From an uncultured Acetatifactor sp. (GTDB taxonomy: Bacteria > Bacillota > Clostridia > Lachnospirales > Lachnospiraceae), in contig CANPYT010000002.1 of NCBI GenBank assembly GCA_947588705.1, positions 1 to 64,000 on the forward strand: a stretch of DNA of 64,000 nucleotides, read 5' to 3'. The position numbers and the translations under genes were made by a program. Under the pieces are notes generated by a model, which saw only the letters and a program-made list of their open reading frames with translations, had not been told where the DNA came from and made no database searches. This document shows, piece by piece, positions 1 through 8,052 of this stretch. How positions within the stretch are numbered: the first letter of the stretch is position 1; each line of letters opens with the position of its first letter.

Positions 1-117
1 CTGCAAATCATTTATTGTTTCAAGACGTACCGTTCGGTCTGCATCACTCTCTTCAAGACGTCTCTGCAAATCATTTATTGTTTCAAGACGTGCCGCCCTG
101 TCAAATTCACTCTCCTC
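1..117 (-). repeat. 63-bp tandem repeat inside the methyltransferase gene
   Basis: Bases 1-27 and 64-90 are identical, and the rest of each 63-bp unit is similar at the protein level. Each unit encodes 21 residues, so copy-number change keeps the frame and lengthens or shortens a predicted coiled coil by three heptads. The array continues beyond the left window edge, so the number of copies is unknown. Confidence 0.75.
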
Positions 118-1062
118 CATTTTATTTTGGATACTTTTAATAGTCATTAATCTTTTCTGATTGTCAACATGCTCCCTTAATAAATTTTCACCTAACTCCT
201 TGTTTCTTTTATAAAAAAGAATAAGACTTTTAACAATCCTTCCATATTTTACATAATTTAGCGAATTAATTACCTCTTCACTAGACTTCACAACAATCTG
301 TTTTTTTGAAGCAAATAAGAATATATCATAATCATCGCCAAAACATGCCGGTTCCTCATAAAAATATTTAAAACCATATTTTTCTAACAACAACCTTATC
401 GACTTTGCACTATAAAGATAAATATGCTCTTTCTCCTTTAGTTGCTCAGCGAATCTGGGAGTTTTTTCTAACATTTCATCATATGTGAGATTATCTCTGT
501 ATCGTGGAGTTTGAATACAAAAAACCCCACCATCCCTTAACCGCTTCACAACTTCTGAAACAAACAACTCAGGTTCCATAATATGCTCTATCACGTCAAA
601 TGCTAGTATTGCATCATAAGTTTCCTCTGAAACCTGCAGTTCCCCGCATTTCACATTAATTCCCAATTCTTTCGATATATAACAACATATTTCCGGACTC
701 ATCTCAAAAGCCGTCTGCTGAAAACCGATCGTTTTCATTAAATACGCCAATTGCCCTAACCCACACCCCACTTCAGCTACACTGGAAGATAACGGCACAT
801 ATTTAAGTATCTTTTCCAGCCAATAGGGAACTCTATCATAGAAATATCTATCTATGACCCCCCCAAGGGAATCCTGACCAGTTGCCTTTTCCATTTTATC
901 TTCCCAATAATTTTTTCCATACAAGTCATTTTCTTCGTCTCGTACAGAATATATGGTTTTGTTAAAATTCAATTTGGAAACTAGTGTACCACATTTTTGA
1001 CACTTATAATAATACTGGGAATATTCAATAAGTTCTGTATTACCACACCAACACGTTTTCAT
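1..1062 (-). CDS. SAM-dependent methyltransferase with C-terminal coiled-coil repeats (partial, runs off window)
   Basis: The reading frame is open from an ATG at 1062 to the window edge (354 codons seen, no stop). A ribosome site AGAAGGGAG lies just upstream. The first ~25 residues hold CWC and CQKC cysteine pairs, a small zinc-ribbon-like knuckle. A class I methyltransferase domain follows, with motif I VAEVGCGLGQLAYL and a following acidic/DVIEH segment typical of the Methyltransf_23/UbiG-like group. After ~residue 270 the chain becomes charged and helical. It ends in repeats of 21 residues (RLEESDADRTVRLETINDLQ is one copy; 21 residues is three heptads), so a coiled coil is likely. It lies directly downstream of the Wzm/Wzt-type transporter genes. 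I infer that it modifies the end of an ABC-exported glycan, as WbdD does in E. coli O9a. The kinase domain of WbdD is not visible here. Confidence 0.8.
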   Translation of the reverse strand, partial: MKTCWCGNTELIEYSQYYYKCQKCGTLVSKLNFNKTIYSVRDEENDLYGKNYWEDKMEKATGQDSLGGVIDRYFYDRVPYWLEKILKYVPLSSSVAEVGCGLGQLAYLMKTIGFQQTAFEMSPEICCYISKELGINVKCGELQVSEETYDAILAFDVIEHIMEPELFVSEVVKRLRDGGVFCIQTPRYRDNLTYDEMLEKTPRFAEQLKEKEHIYLYSAKSIRLLLEKYGFKYFYEEPACFGDDYDIFLFASKKQIVVKSSEEVINSLNYVKYGRIVKSLILFYKRNKELGENLLREHVDNQKRLMTIKSIQNKMEESEFDRAARLETINDLQRRLEESDADRTVRLETINDLQ

Positions 1063-1114
1063 GATCTATACTCCCTTCTATAACAAATTATAGGTAGTAT
1101 ACCCTATAACTTAT

Positions 1115-2506
1115 TTAGAAATTCCTTAACTGTATTTCTCCCGGCAAATCACAACAGCCATGAAAAGATATCTTCATAGGTGCACCTATTTTCCTTGGAA
1201 GAACTGCAAATGAAGCTATTCCCGGCCTAATGCATAGCTTCTCAAAAGTGTTGTTTACTTCCTCTTGACTTCTCATATACCTCTTTTCATAGTCACCATG
1301 TTGAATTGACGCCAACCCTAATTCCAACGAGTACTCTCCAACCGCAACATTAAGTTCCACCCTCTGCAAAAAATACAGTACCTTCCCAGCCGGTACATTT
1401 TCCGGCAACTGCATATCGTATTGTAAATTATCCTTTCCGTGTACAATAATATTTTTTTGGTCTGTCAAAACACAACTTACAATCGGACAATTAATTGGTT
1501 CTTTTACCAGCACTTCCATATACACATATAGGCTTTCGCCCTGTTCAAAAGAATACCTGGGATAACCGTTCTTGTCAAACAATCCAACTCTTAAAAAAGT
1601 TGCTTTACCATTTCCAATTTCCTTAGAGACATTCAAATCAATAAACGATTCTTCCCTTAAGATCCATCCCTCAAACTGGATATCACTATTATTTTCAACA
1701 GTATTATCACCTTCCTCATCTTTTACATCTTCTTTATGATCTCCCACCTGCAAATCATGCAAACGATCTTCCTGTTCCAAAAAATAATACTGCTTAACAC
1801 ATTCCTTACTATCTCCTTGCACCATTACTTGTCCATGATGCAAGAGCAACGCCCTGTCGCAAAACTGTTCCACCTCGTTCATGCCATGGCTAACCAATAT
1901 TATCGTCTTTCCCTCTGCCTTTAACTGATTCAACTTTGCATAACATTTCTGTCTAAAAAATATATCTCCAACAGCCAGCGCCTCATCAATCAACAATATA
2001 TCCGCATCTACATTTATTGCAACGGCGAATGCCAATCTGACAAACATTCCGCTGGAATAGGTTTTAACAGGCTGATTAATAAAATCTCCTATATCTGCAA
2101 AGTCTATTATCTCTGCAATTTTTGTTTCGATGTCGTTTTTATTCACCCCTAAAATTGCAGCGTTCATATATATATTCTCATAACCAGTGCTTTCCGGATC
2201 AAATCCACTTCCCAACTCAAGCAACGCCGCAACGCGTCCGTTAACCTCAACTTCTCCGGAAGATACCTTTAGAATTCCGGCTAATATTTGTAATAATGTA
2301 CTTTTACCACTGCCATTTTTACCAATGATTCCATATGTTTCGCCTTTTTTTATAGTAAAACTTACATTATCTAGAGCCACAAAGTCCCTTCCAGAATTCA
2401 TATGAAACATATGATAAAGAAATCTTTTCCCCGGCGAATCAAAAATTTTATATATCTTTGTTAAATTCGCAGCTCGAACCGCAATCTTATTCGCATCCTG
2501 GCACAT
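1115..2506 (-). CDS. Wzt/TagH-type ABC transporter ATPase with C-terminal glycan-binding-like domain
   Basis: 463 residues. The N-terminal ~240 residues are a polysaccharide-export ATPase: Walker A GKNGSGKST, signature YSSGMFVRLAFA, Walker B DILLIDEALAVGD, and the switch histidine in ILVSHG. A charged linker (about 250-275) leads to a ~180-residue beta-rich domain like the C-terminal carbohydrate-binding domain of Wzt proteins. In the Wzt family that domain recognises the modified non-reducing end of a finished glycan and licenses export. The permease gene is immediately upstream and the methyltransferase follows, as expected for terminal-modification-dependent export. The start has a GAGGAG site 9 bases away. 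The C-terminal domain assignment rests on position, length and general sequence character, not on a search. Confidence 0.85.
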   Translation of the reverse strand: MCQDANKIAVRAANLTKIYKIFDSPGKRFLYHMFHMNSGRDFVALDNVSFTIKKGETYGIIGKNGSGKSTLLQILAGILKVSSGEVEVNGRVAALLELGSGFDPESTGYENIYMNAAILGVNKNDIETKIAEIIDFADIGDFINQPVKTYSSGMFVRLAFAVAINVDADILLIDEALAVGDIFFRQKCYAKLNQLKAEGKTIILVSHGMNEVEQFCDRALLLHHGQVMVQGDSKECVKQYYFLEQEDRLHDLQVGDHKEDVKDEEGDNTVENNSDIQFEGWILREESFIDLNVSKEIGNGKATFLRVGLFDKNGYPRYSFEQGESLYVYMEVLVKEPINCPIVSCVLTDQKNIIVHGKDNLQYDMQLPENVPAGKVLYFLQRVELNVAVGEYSLELGLASIQHGDYEKRYMRSQEEVNNTFEKLCIRPGIASFAVLPRKIGAPMKISFHGCCDLPGEIQLRNF

Positions 2507-2547
2507 CCATAAACTCTCCTCTGTTCTCTATTAAATAATACTGTCCA

Positions 2548-3336
2548 TTACAAAATATCCGCAAATCCTTCTTTTGATCGTTCAAACACTAACCAGCCAA
2601 GTATCAAAAATACAACCGAATATATCATACTAAACAAGAAATAATACATATCAAGACTATTGCCATACAACACCACATTTCTGAAATTCTCAATGATATA
2701 CGTCATCGGATTGCAACTGCATATAAACCTAAAACTTTCCGGAACCACCTCCAAAGAGAAAAATACCGGACTAATATACATTAGTACAGTTACGATAACA
2801 GAGATTGCATTTGCAACATCCTTTAAATAAACAGAAACCGCAGCGATAAAAAGACCTATCCCTATACAGAGTATGATTAATGGCAAAAAAGCGGGAAAAA
2901 TCAGAAATATCGTAACAGGAATTTTTTTATAAAGGATCAATTCTGCAATCATCAAAACTATATAACTAATAACAGCATTAAATAAAGCAGACATTGTAAT
3001 CATCACAGGAAGCAATTCCAAAGGAAATACTACTTTCTTAACATAATTTACATGAGAAGGGATTAAAGAAGTTGCCCTGTTCATTACTTCGCTGATCATA
3101 TTGAAGGAAGATAAACCGCAAAACAAAACCATGGCAAACCAGTACTTATCTGAGACCTCTCCCCCCCATTTAGCCTGAAATATCTCACTAAAGAAATATG
3201 TATACACAACTAGCATAAATATAGGAACTAATACTGACCATAAGAGTCCCAATATGGAACCCTTATACTTTTGTTCAATATCTTTTTTTATCAGACGACC
3301 TAGCAAATAGCCATTTTCTTTTATTATCCTAAACAT
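2548..3336 (-). CDS. Wzm/TagG-type polysaccharide ABC transporter permease
   Basis: 262 residues with about six hydrophobic segments and the N-terminal amphipathic stretch (KKDIEQKYKGSILGLLWSVL) typical of the ABC2 polysaccharide/teichoic-acid exporter permeases TagG, Wzm and RfbA. The usual family length is 250-280 residues, so it looks complete. It should form the membrane channel with the ATPase encoded 41 bases downstream and move a lipid-linked glycan across the membrane. It is AT-rich like its neighbours. Confidence 0.9.
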   Translation of the reverse strand: MFRIIKENGYLLGRLIKKDIEQKYKGSILGLLWSVLVPIFMLVVYTYFFSEIFQAKWGGEVSDKYWFAMVLFCGLSSFNMISEVMNRATSLIPSHVNYVKKVVFPLELLPVMITMSALFNAVISYIVLMIAELILYKKIPVTIFLIFPAFLPLIILCIGIGLFIAAVSVYLKDVANAISVIVTVLMYISPVFFSLEVVPESFRFICSCNPMTYIIENFRNVVLYGNSLDMYYFLFSMIYSVVFLILGWLVFERSKEGFADIL

Positions 3337-3383
3337 TACTCAATATAACCTCCAGCCGCAGCATCTAAAGTCGATCATTCTTT

Positions 3384-4217
3384 TTAACCCTCTTCATTAC
3401 AAACAATTGTTTTTGCTATAATTCTTTTCTTAAAAGGATATAACAAAATCATTAATATCCTTTTAGGGATCAAATCAAGCCACCTATTCTGATAGTCCTC
3501 TAATACCTTTGTTACCACCCAGTGCATAGGAACCCTATGATAGTACTTAAGTAAAATAATCATTGCCTCCCTTAAATGAATTCTTTTTAACCGAGAGGTC
3601 TTTGTATCTTCATATAAGCGTGTAGCTCCAATATATTCTCTCAAAAAACCAAAATCATAGAATTGAGCTAACCTTATCCAATATTCATAATCCAAGCACG
3701 TTTTTAATTTTTCATTAAGTAAACCGGTTCTCTTATAAGCCGTCTGACTGAATAATACGCTTGGTTGACTCAAAAAGCACCTCTTCCCTAAATTGGCATA
3801 AGAGAAAGATTCTACAGGATATTCCCCTATCATATCACCGTTCTTATCAATAAAATGGGATAAGCCGTAACACACCTCATAGTTTCCTGTGATGGCAAAC
3901 TCCAGCAACTTTGCAACAGCCCTTTCATCTTCATAGACATCATCGGAATTCAGCCAGAGGTAAAAATCACAATCCGATAGTTTTTGGATTCCTTTATTAA
4001 TTGCATCCGCCTGACCCTTGTCAGGTTCTGAACACCAGAATTTTAATTCCTTCTCGTATTTTTTTATAATGGATACGGAATTGTCCTCCGAGCCACCGTC
4101 TATCACCGCAATGTCCATCTCTACGTTTCTACGATTGGCAATTGCGCTTAATAATGCTTTCTCAAGATATTGTCCCTGATTATAGCTTGGTATGACCACG
4201 CCAACCCTTTTTCCCAT
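3384..4217 (-). CDS. Glycosyltransferase family 2
   Basis: 277 residues. The GT-A fold is shown by VGVVIPSYNQGQYL at the start, IDGGSEDNS, and the metal-binding region WLNSDDVYED near residue 110. A substrate-side QPSVLF...YWIRLAQ block is like WcaA-type transferases. It adds one sugar to the glycan made by this locus; donor and acceptor cannot be read from sequence. It precedes the transporter permease by 47 bases and is probably co-transcribed. Its start follows directly after the remnant at 4230-4423. Confidence 0.85.
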   Translation of the reverse strand: MGKRVGVVIPSYNQGQYLEKALLSAIANRRNVEMDIAVIDGGSEDNSVSIIKKYEKELKFWCSEPDKGQADAINKGIQKLSDCDFYLWLNSDDVYEDERAVAKLLEFAITGNYEVCYGLSHFIDKNGDMIGEYPVESFSYANLGKRCFLSQPSVLFSQTAYKRTGLLNEKLKTCLDYEYWIRLAQFYDFGFLREYIGATRLYEDTKTSRLKRIHLREAMIILLKYYHRVPMHWVVTKVLEDYQNRWLDLIPKRILMILLYPFKKRIIAKTIVCNEEG

Positions 4218-4229
4218 AGCAAGTCTCCA

Positions 4230-4423
4230 TTATTTAACCCATTGCGCCCATTCCATCCGATATTCCTCAGTGGACATATTTTCATTCTCTCTAAACAGCC
4301 GCTGCATCGCAACAACATCCTTCATTCCGGACTCCACAATAATCTGTTTGATTACTATATAATTCTTCGATAAGATAATTTTCCACAAAACCCACCGCTC
4401 CTATTATTAATAACTTTTTTCAT
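4230..4423 (-). pseudogene. Remnant of a short-chain (SDR) sugar-nucleotide enzyme gene
   Basis: A good ribosome site (GGGATGGGA) and an ATG at 4423 are kept, but the next frame is broken. Skipping one base in the A6 run after the start gives KKLLIIGAVGFVENYLIEEL, which looks like the first beta-alpha unit of a Rossmann-fold epimerase or dehydratase. A further frame change gives a plausible C-terminal stretch ending RMEWAQWVK and a stop just before the GT2 start. The middle ~250 residues expected for an SDR are absent. I read it as an internally deleted, frameshifted gene. The C-terminal part could come from a different protein. Confidence 0.5.
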
Positions 4424-4438
4424 ATTCCCATCCCTATT

Positions 4439-5599
4439 TTAGAAGTTATCGAATTGACTTAGAATATTTTTATAAAATTCTGCGCTTTCTTCCCAAGTAA
4501 CAAAACGTAATTTCTTCATTTCCGCCTTCAAATTACAATACAATTCCTCATCTTCATATTTTCTGATCAAATTACACAACATTTCTACGTTATCCTGCTC
4601 AAACCATACACAGCATCCTTCCGCTACCTCCTTTAACACTTCAACGTCAGCAGCAATCACAGGAGTACCCTTTGCAATTGCTTCAATGATCGGCAAGCCA
4701 AATCCTTCCATATAACTGCAAAACGCCAGAAATCTTGCATGTTGATATAGATAAATTATACTAACATCATCCAAACCGCTAAAATGAAAAATACGTTTTC
4801 CGTAATCCCGGTGATGAAACAAACGATTTTGAAATTCCTCCATCTTCCATCCCATATAACCTGCAAAAATAATATTATATCCCATCTCCCGCAGCCCCTT
4901 ATCATATGCTTCCAACAAGAGCTTATGATTTTTACGCGGTTCTATTGTGCCCACCATAAGAATATAAGGAAATCCCGATGCTATCTTAAACAACTTATCC
5001 GGCACTTCAGCATCCGAAATCGTTCTCTGTGTTCCAAAATCGGCCCCAAGAGGAACTACATAACATGGGGGCATAACGACATTTGTTCTTTCCCCTAATT
5101 TCTTCAAATCATTTTTAGTTGCCTGCGCATTAACGATAATAGCATCTGCATATTGAATATGGGCACCGATATAATCCATAAAGTTATAAACTCCGCGCTC
5201 CAAACAAAATTGCGGGTAATTAATGGAAATAATATCGTATATATGAGCAATAATTCTTGTTCCTTGATTTTTAAGAACCGGAAGTAAATAGCTTCTTTTC
5301 ACACGACTCATCCATGACGCATCCAAGTCAAAAAAACAAGTTCCTTTTCCAATCTCTTTTAATGGAACTTCTCTCCTCGTGATCATCATTTCCTTTATTC
5401 CCAAATGCTTGCAATAATATTCGCAAAACTTTTTATTATCTATTTGATAATAACAATTCTTTTTTGCATTATAATGTATTAATACTATTTCGAAGCGTAC
5501 ATCCTGTATTAATCGCACTGCTACTTCTCTTGTCACACGCTGAATTCCCGTAACAAAAGTTGCCAGGGTTAATACCGTAACGTCAATGTACACTTTCAT
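4439..5599 (-). CDS. Glycosyltransferase family 4 (GT-B)
   Basis: 386 residues from the ATG at 5599, which overlaps the previous stop as ATGA and has AGGAAGG upstream. The longer frame to 5665 only re-reads the neighbouring gene. The C-terminal half carries the donor-binding signature GTIEPRKNHKLLLEAY and the EGFGLPIIEAIAKGTPVIA motif with the EX7E glutamates. It is a retaining transferase using a nucleotide sugar, probably cytosolic or loosely membrane-bound. The N-terminal YIDVTVL...TGIQRVTREV matches the start of mannosyltransferase-type GT4 enzymes. It is coupled to the DUF4214-like gene. Confidence 0.88.
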   Translation of the reverse strand: MKVYIDVTVLTLATFVTGIQRVTREVAVRLIQDVRFEIVLIHYNAKKNCYYQIDNKKFCEYYCKHLGIKEMMITRREVPLKEIGKGTCFFDLDASWMSRVKRSYLLPVLKNQGTRIIAHIYDIISINYPQFCLERGVYNFMDYIGAHIQYADAIIVNAQATKNDLKKLGERTNVVMPPCYVVPLGADFGTQRTISDAEVPDKLFKIASGFPYILMVGTIEPRKNHKLLLEAYDKGLREMGYNIIFAGYMGWKMEEFQNRLFHHRDYGKRIFHFSGLDDVSIIYLYQHARFLAFCSYMEGFGLPIIEAIAKGTPVIAADVEVLKEVAEGCCVWFEQDNVEMLCNLIRKYEDEELYCNLKAEMKKLRFVTWEESAEFYKNILSQFDNF

Positions 5600-6063
5600 A
5601 AAAATACCTTCCTGATCAGCTTTTGAATCGGTTGGGGAAGCTTCTTGCCAAACTCCCTCAAACAAGATTTGTCTGTTAACCCGTACAAAATGCCCATAAA
5701 ATGATATTTTAATCCTATCTTTTGATTAAAATATGGATTATTGATCAGTTTGATCTGATTGATCGCAACTACACTGGACCCAGCAATATTTTTAAGCACT
5801 TCTTTCTGAAACTGCTCCTTAGGTAACATTTCTTTTCCTTCCCAGAAAGCTATCTCTTTTTTCTCTGGAAGACGTCTGTAAGCTACAACATAAATAGCTT
5901 CATAAAAATGATGATTATCGAGCTCAAGGAAACGGGTTATATCAATACTCTGAGGATGCATACCTACATCGCATAGGAAGGTGCTTTTCTGGTATCCAAA
6001 ATGCTCTCCTTTTTCTTCCATGTTTCCAGCCACAATATCGTAAATTGAATTATAAACTTCCAT
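5596..6063 (-). CDS. DUF4214-like protein
   Basis: 155 residues from ATG 6063, with TTTGAGGAT upstream; the longer frame to 6171 enters the insertion remnant. Residues ~50-100 (HFYEAIYVVAYRRLPEKKE, EIAFWEG, EQFQKEVLKNI) resemble the DUF4214 repeat, a small helical module found in glycosyltransferase gene clusters and in some secreted proteins. No signal peptide is seen. It is translationally coupled (ATGA) to the following GT4, so it may be a partner or former domain of that enzyme. Function is not established. The promoter region was probably replaced by the insertion at about 6130. Confidence 0.55.
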   Translation of the reverse strand: MEVYNSIYDIVAGNMEEKGEHFGYQKSTFLCDVGMHPQSIDITRFLELDNHHFYEAIYVVAYRRLPEKKEIAFWEGKEMLPKEQFQKEVLKNIAGSSVVAINQIKLINNPYFNQKIGLKYHFMGILYGLTDKSCLREFGKKLPQPIQKLIRKVFL

Positions 6064-6129
6064 TTTATCCTCAAACCGTTTTTTATAGTATATACTAATC
6101 TTATAGAGATTGCAAGAACCGATTTCCTG

Positions 6130-6860
6130 TTGCGATATGAAATGCATTTTAATAATACAGAATGGCGTCAATCACATCCGGCTCAAAGCCGGCTAAACAA
6201 ATGGCATGAAAATGACTGCCCGTTTTGCTATAAGCATTGTGAGAGCTATGCCAACAAGAATCCCCAACCCCGTACCTGGAAGGAACTGGACTGGGGCAGC
6301 ACACTGGTGGAGGTGTGATACGATACTCACCGCGTTGAGTATCCTGTCCACGGTGTTCTGGTTGCCGATGTGCCATTGTCAACCATGACACGAACACTGT
6401 TGCGTGGGCGGCCTAGGAACACAGATTCCATGTCATCCAATGGCCGATGGAGATCCTTGACAAAGTCCGCCGCGAGGTCTGGCGTGAAGCCTACAACGAA
6501 GCAGAGCGTCTCGTAAAGAAAAATCCCAGAAAGATGGAACACCCCAAGGAGGACGATCCGACAATGGCAATGCTGCGCATCGTAAAAGCCAAAGCGGAAG
6601 AGATAAAGAACTCCGTGTATGCCCATGGCAAAACCCCGGAACATCTGACCGAGAAGCAACGAGTCAAGATAGCCATGATCACCGAAAACAATAACTGTCT
6701 CTATCGTGCCTGCCAGATAAAGGAAATGCTCAGGCTTCTGTTGAAGCTTAAGAATATTAATGAAGCTAAGTCGGAACTGAAACGCTGGTTATGGTGGGCA
6801 AGCCACAGTCGCATTATGGCCTTTCAAAAGCACTATTAAAAAATCAAGCGACATAAATGC
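6130..6860 (+). pseudogene. ISL3-family transposase remnant
   Basis: In one plus-strand frame (6193-6390) there is CPFCYKHCESY, TWKELDWGSTLVEV, a TGA stop at 6319, then YDTHRVEYPVHGVLVADVPL. This is the zinc-binding N-terminal part of ISL3 transposases. From about 6432 another frame continues with ILDKVRREVWREAY, VKKNPR and the helical region to RIMAFQKHY near 6839, then KIKRHK after a stop. Relative to a full ISL3 transposase (~400-430 residues) the start, most of the DDE core and the end are missing, with at least one stop and one frameshift. The element is dead. It separates the AT-rich glycan genes from the G+C-richer ones. Confidence 0.75.
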
Positions 6861-6861
6861 T

Positions 6862-6892
6862 GGGGATGTGGGTGATTCTCACCCACATCCCC
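6862..6892. repeat. Perfect 14-bp inverted repeat with 3-base loop
   Basis: ggggatgtgggtga, ttc, tcacccacatcccc form a perfect hairpin between the ISL3 remnant and the stop of the next GT4 gene. There is no T-run on either side, so it is not a typical intrinsic terminator. It could be an element end, a transcription barrier for the GT4 transcript, or a protein site. Confidence 0.6.
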
Positions 6893-6911
6893 TAAGAGCC
6901 CCAAAAACCAG

Positions 6912-8021
6912 TTAATAACAAGCTATCGCTTCCCGCAATACCTCCACATACTGCCCCACAATCTTCTCCAGCTCATATTTCTCAAACTTCTCTTCCTTGG
7001 GCGGAAGAGTCCTGGCATACGCTATTTTTTCCACCCATTTTGCCACATCATAGGGGTCATCCACATAGACCGCCTTCCCCTCCGTAATTTCCTGAAGGCA
7101 CGTCTCTCTGGTCATCACTACTCTCCGTCCCTTGCGCATGGCTTCAATGGGAGGCATCCCGAACCCTTCAAAAATGCTGGGAAACAGAAAAAGCTGGCAA
7201 TTTTCATAAAGGCAGTCTCTCTCCGCATTGGTCACAAATCCCGTCTGTATCACACGATCCGAAATGTCAAGCCCGGCTAACATCTGCTCAAACTCCTGGC
7301 TGTTGCCTCCCACGCCGCTTAACACCAGCTTTGCAGGATCCCCCATATCCTTCAATCGAGCCATCACCTTTAATACAGTAGTCAGATTCTTATGCGGCAT
7401 CAGTGCGCTGACGCAATAAAAATAGGTTCCGGGATCTATCGCATATTTTTCCTTTAATTCCTCCGCCGTCATCGCAGATGCCTCTGTGACGATAGGATCA
7501 TACACAGTGCGCAGCTTCTTTTTTGCAAAGGGATATTGTCTGGTCAGATCCTCCCTGCAATAGTCGGAAATAGTAATGACGAACCTGGAACTTTTACAGG
7601 TATAATACCAGCTCCGCCGGAGGAAACATCTTTTCAACCAGGAAAAATACTGCGGAAAATGCAACGCCTGCAGGTCGTGAATGACGCTCACATAAGGAAT
7701 CGTTCCACATGATCTTGGTTTGCTGTACACGGGGATCAGCATGACATCCACCCGTTCCTTAGCCGCATACCGATCCAGATGTCGGTTTTCCCATAAAATA
7801 CGTTTATACGGTACCGAACACTTTACGGAACAGACCCTCATCTCCATATTGACATTCTGCCCATACTTGCAAAAACTGTCTGCGTTATCTTCCGTCACAA
7901 ATAATAGGTAATGGCTTTCTTTGTCATATTTGGAAAATCCATCCATCAGGTTTCGAATAAACGACTCCGTACCTCCGCAAAGTCCCGGCCTGACCCATAA
8001 CAAATCAATTCCAACACGCAT
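6912..8021 (-). CDS. Glycosyltransferase family 4 (GT-B)
   Basis: 369 residues. MRVGIDLLWVRPGLCGGTESF at the start is the usual glycine-rich acceptor-side loop. YVSALMPHKN-type donor-domain entry (YFYCVSALMPHKNLTTVLKV) and FPSIFEGFGMPPIEAMRKG with the EX7E glutamates follow. It is a complete retaining glycosyltransferase. It is the last intact gene of the G+C-rich part of the glycan operon and lies 31 bases after the GT2 gene. Confidence 0.9.
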   Translation of the reverse strand: MRVGIDLLWVRPGLCGGTESFIRNLMDGFSKYDKESHYLLFVTEDNADSFCKYGQNVNMEMRVCSVKCSVPYKRILWENRHLDRYAAKERVDVMLIPVYSKPRSCGTIPYVSVIHDLQALHFPQYFSWLKRCFLRRSWYYTCKSSRFVITISDYCREDLTRQYPFAKKKLRTVYDPIVTEASAMTAEELKEKYAIDPGTYFYCVSALMPHKNLTTVLKVMARLKDMGDPAKLVLSGVGGNSQEFEQMLAGLDISDRVIQTGFVTNAERDCLYENCQLFLFPSIFEGFGMPPIEAMRKGRRVVMTRETCLQEITEGKAVYVDDPYDVAKWVEKIAYARTLPPKEEKFEKYELEKIVGQYVEVLREAIACY

Positions 8022-8052
8022 ATGCCTTGAGCCTCCGATCAGGAGCCTGCCT

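Noticed and set aside
5600-5665. 22-residue N-terminal extension of the GT4 gene
   Set aside because: Overlaps the coding end of the DUF4214-like gene; ATGA overlap and AGGAAGG support the start at 5599.
6149-6397. 82-codon minus-strand ORF in the insertion remnant
   Set aside because: The plus strand in the same place encodes clear ISL3 transposase motifs, so this is its complement.
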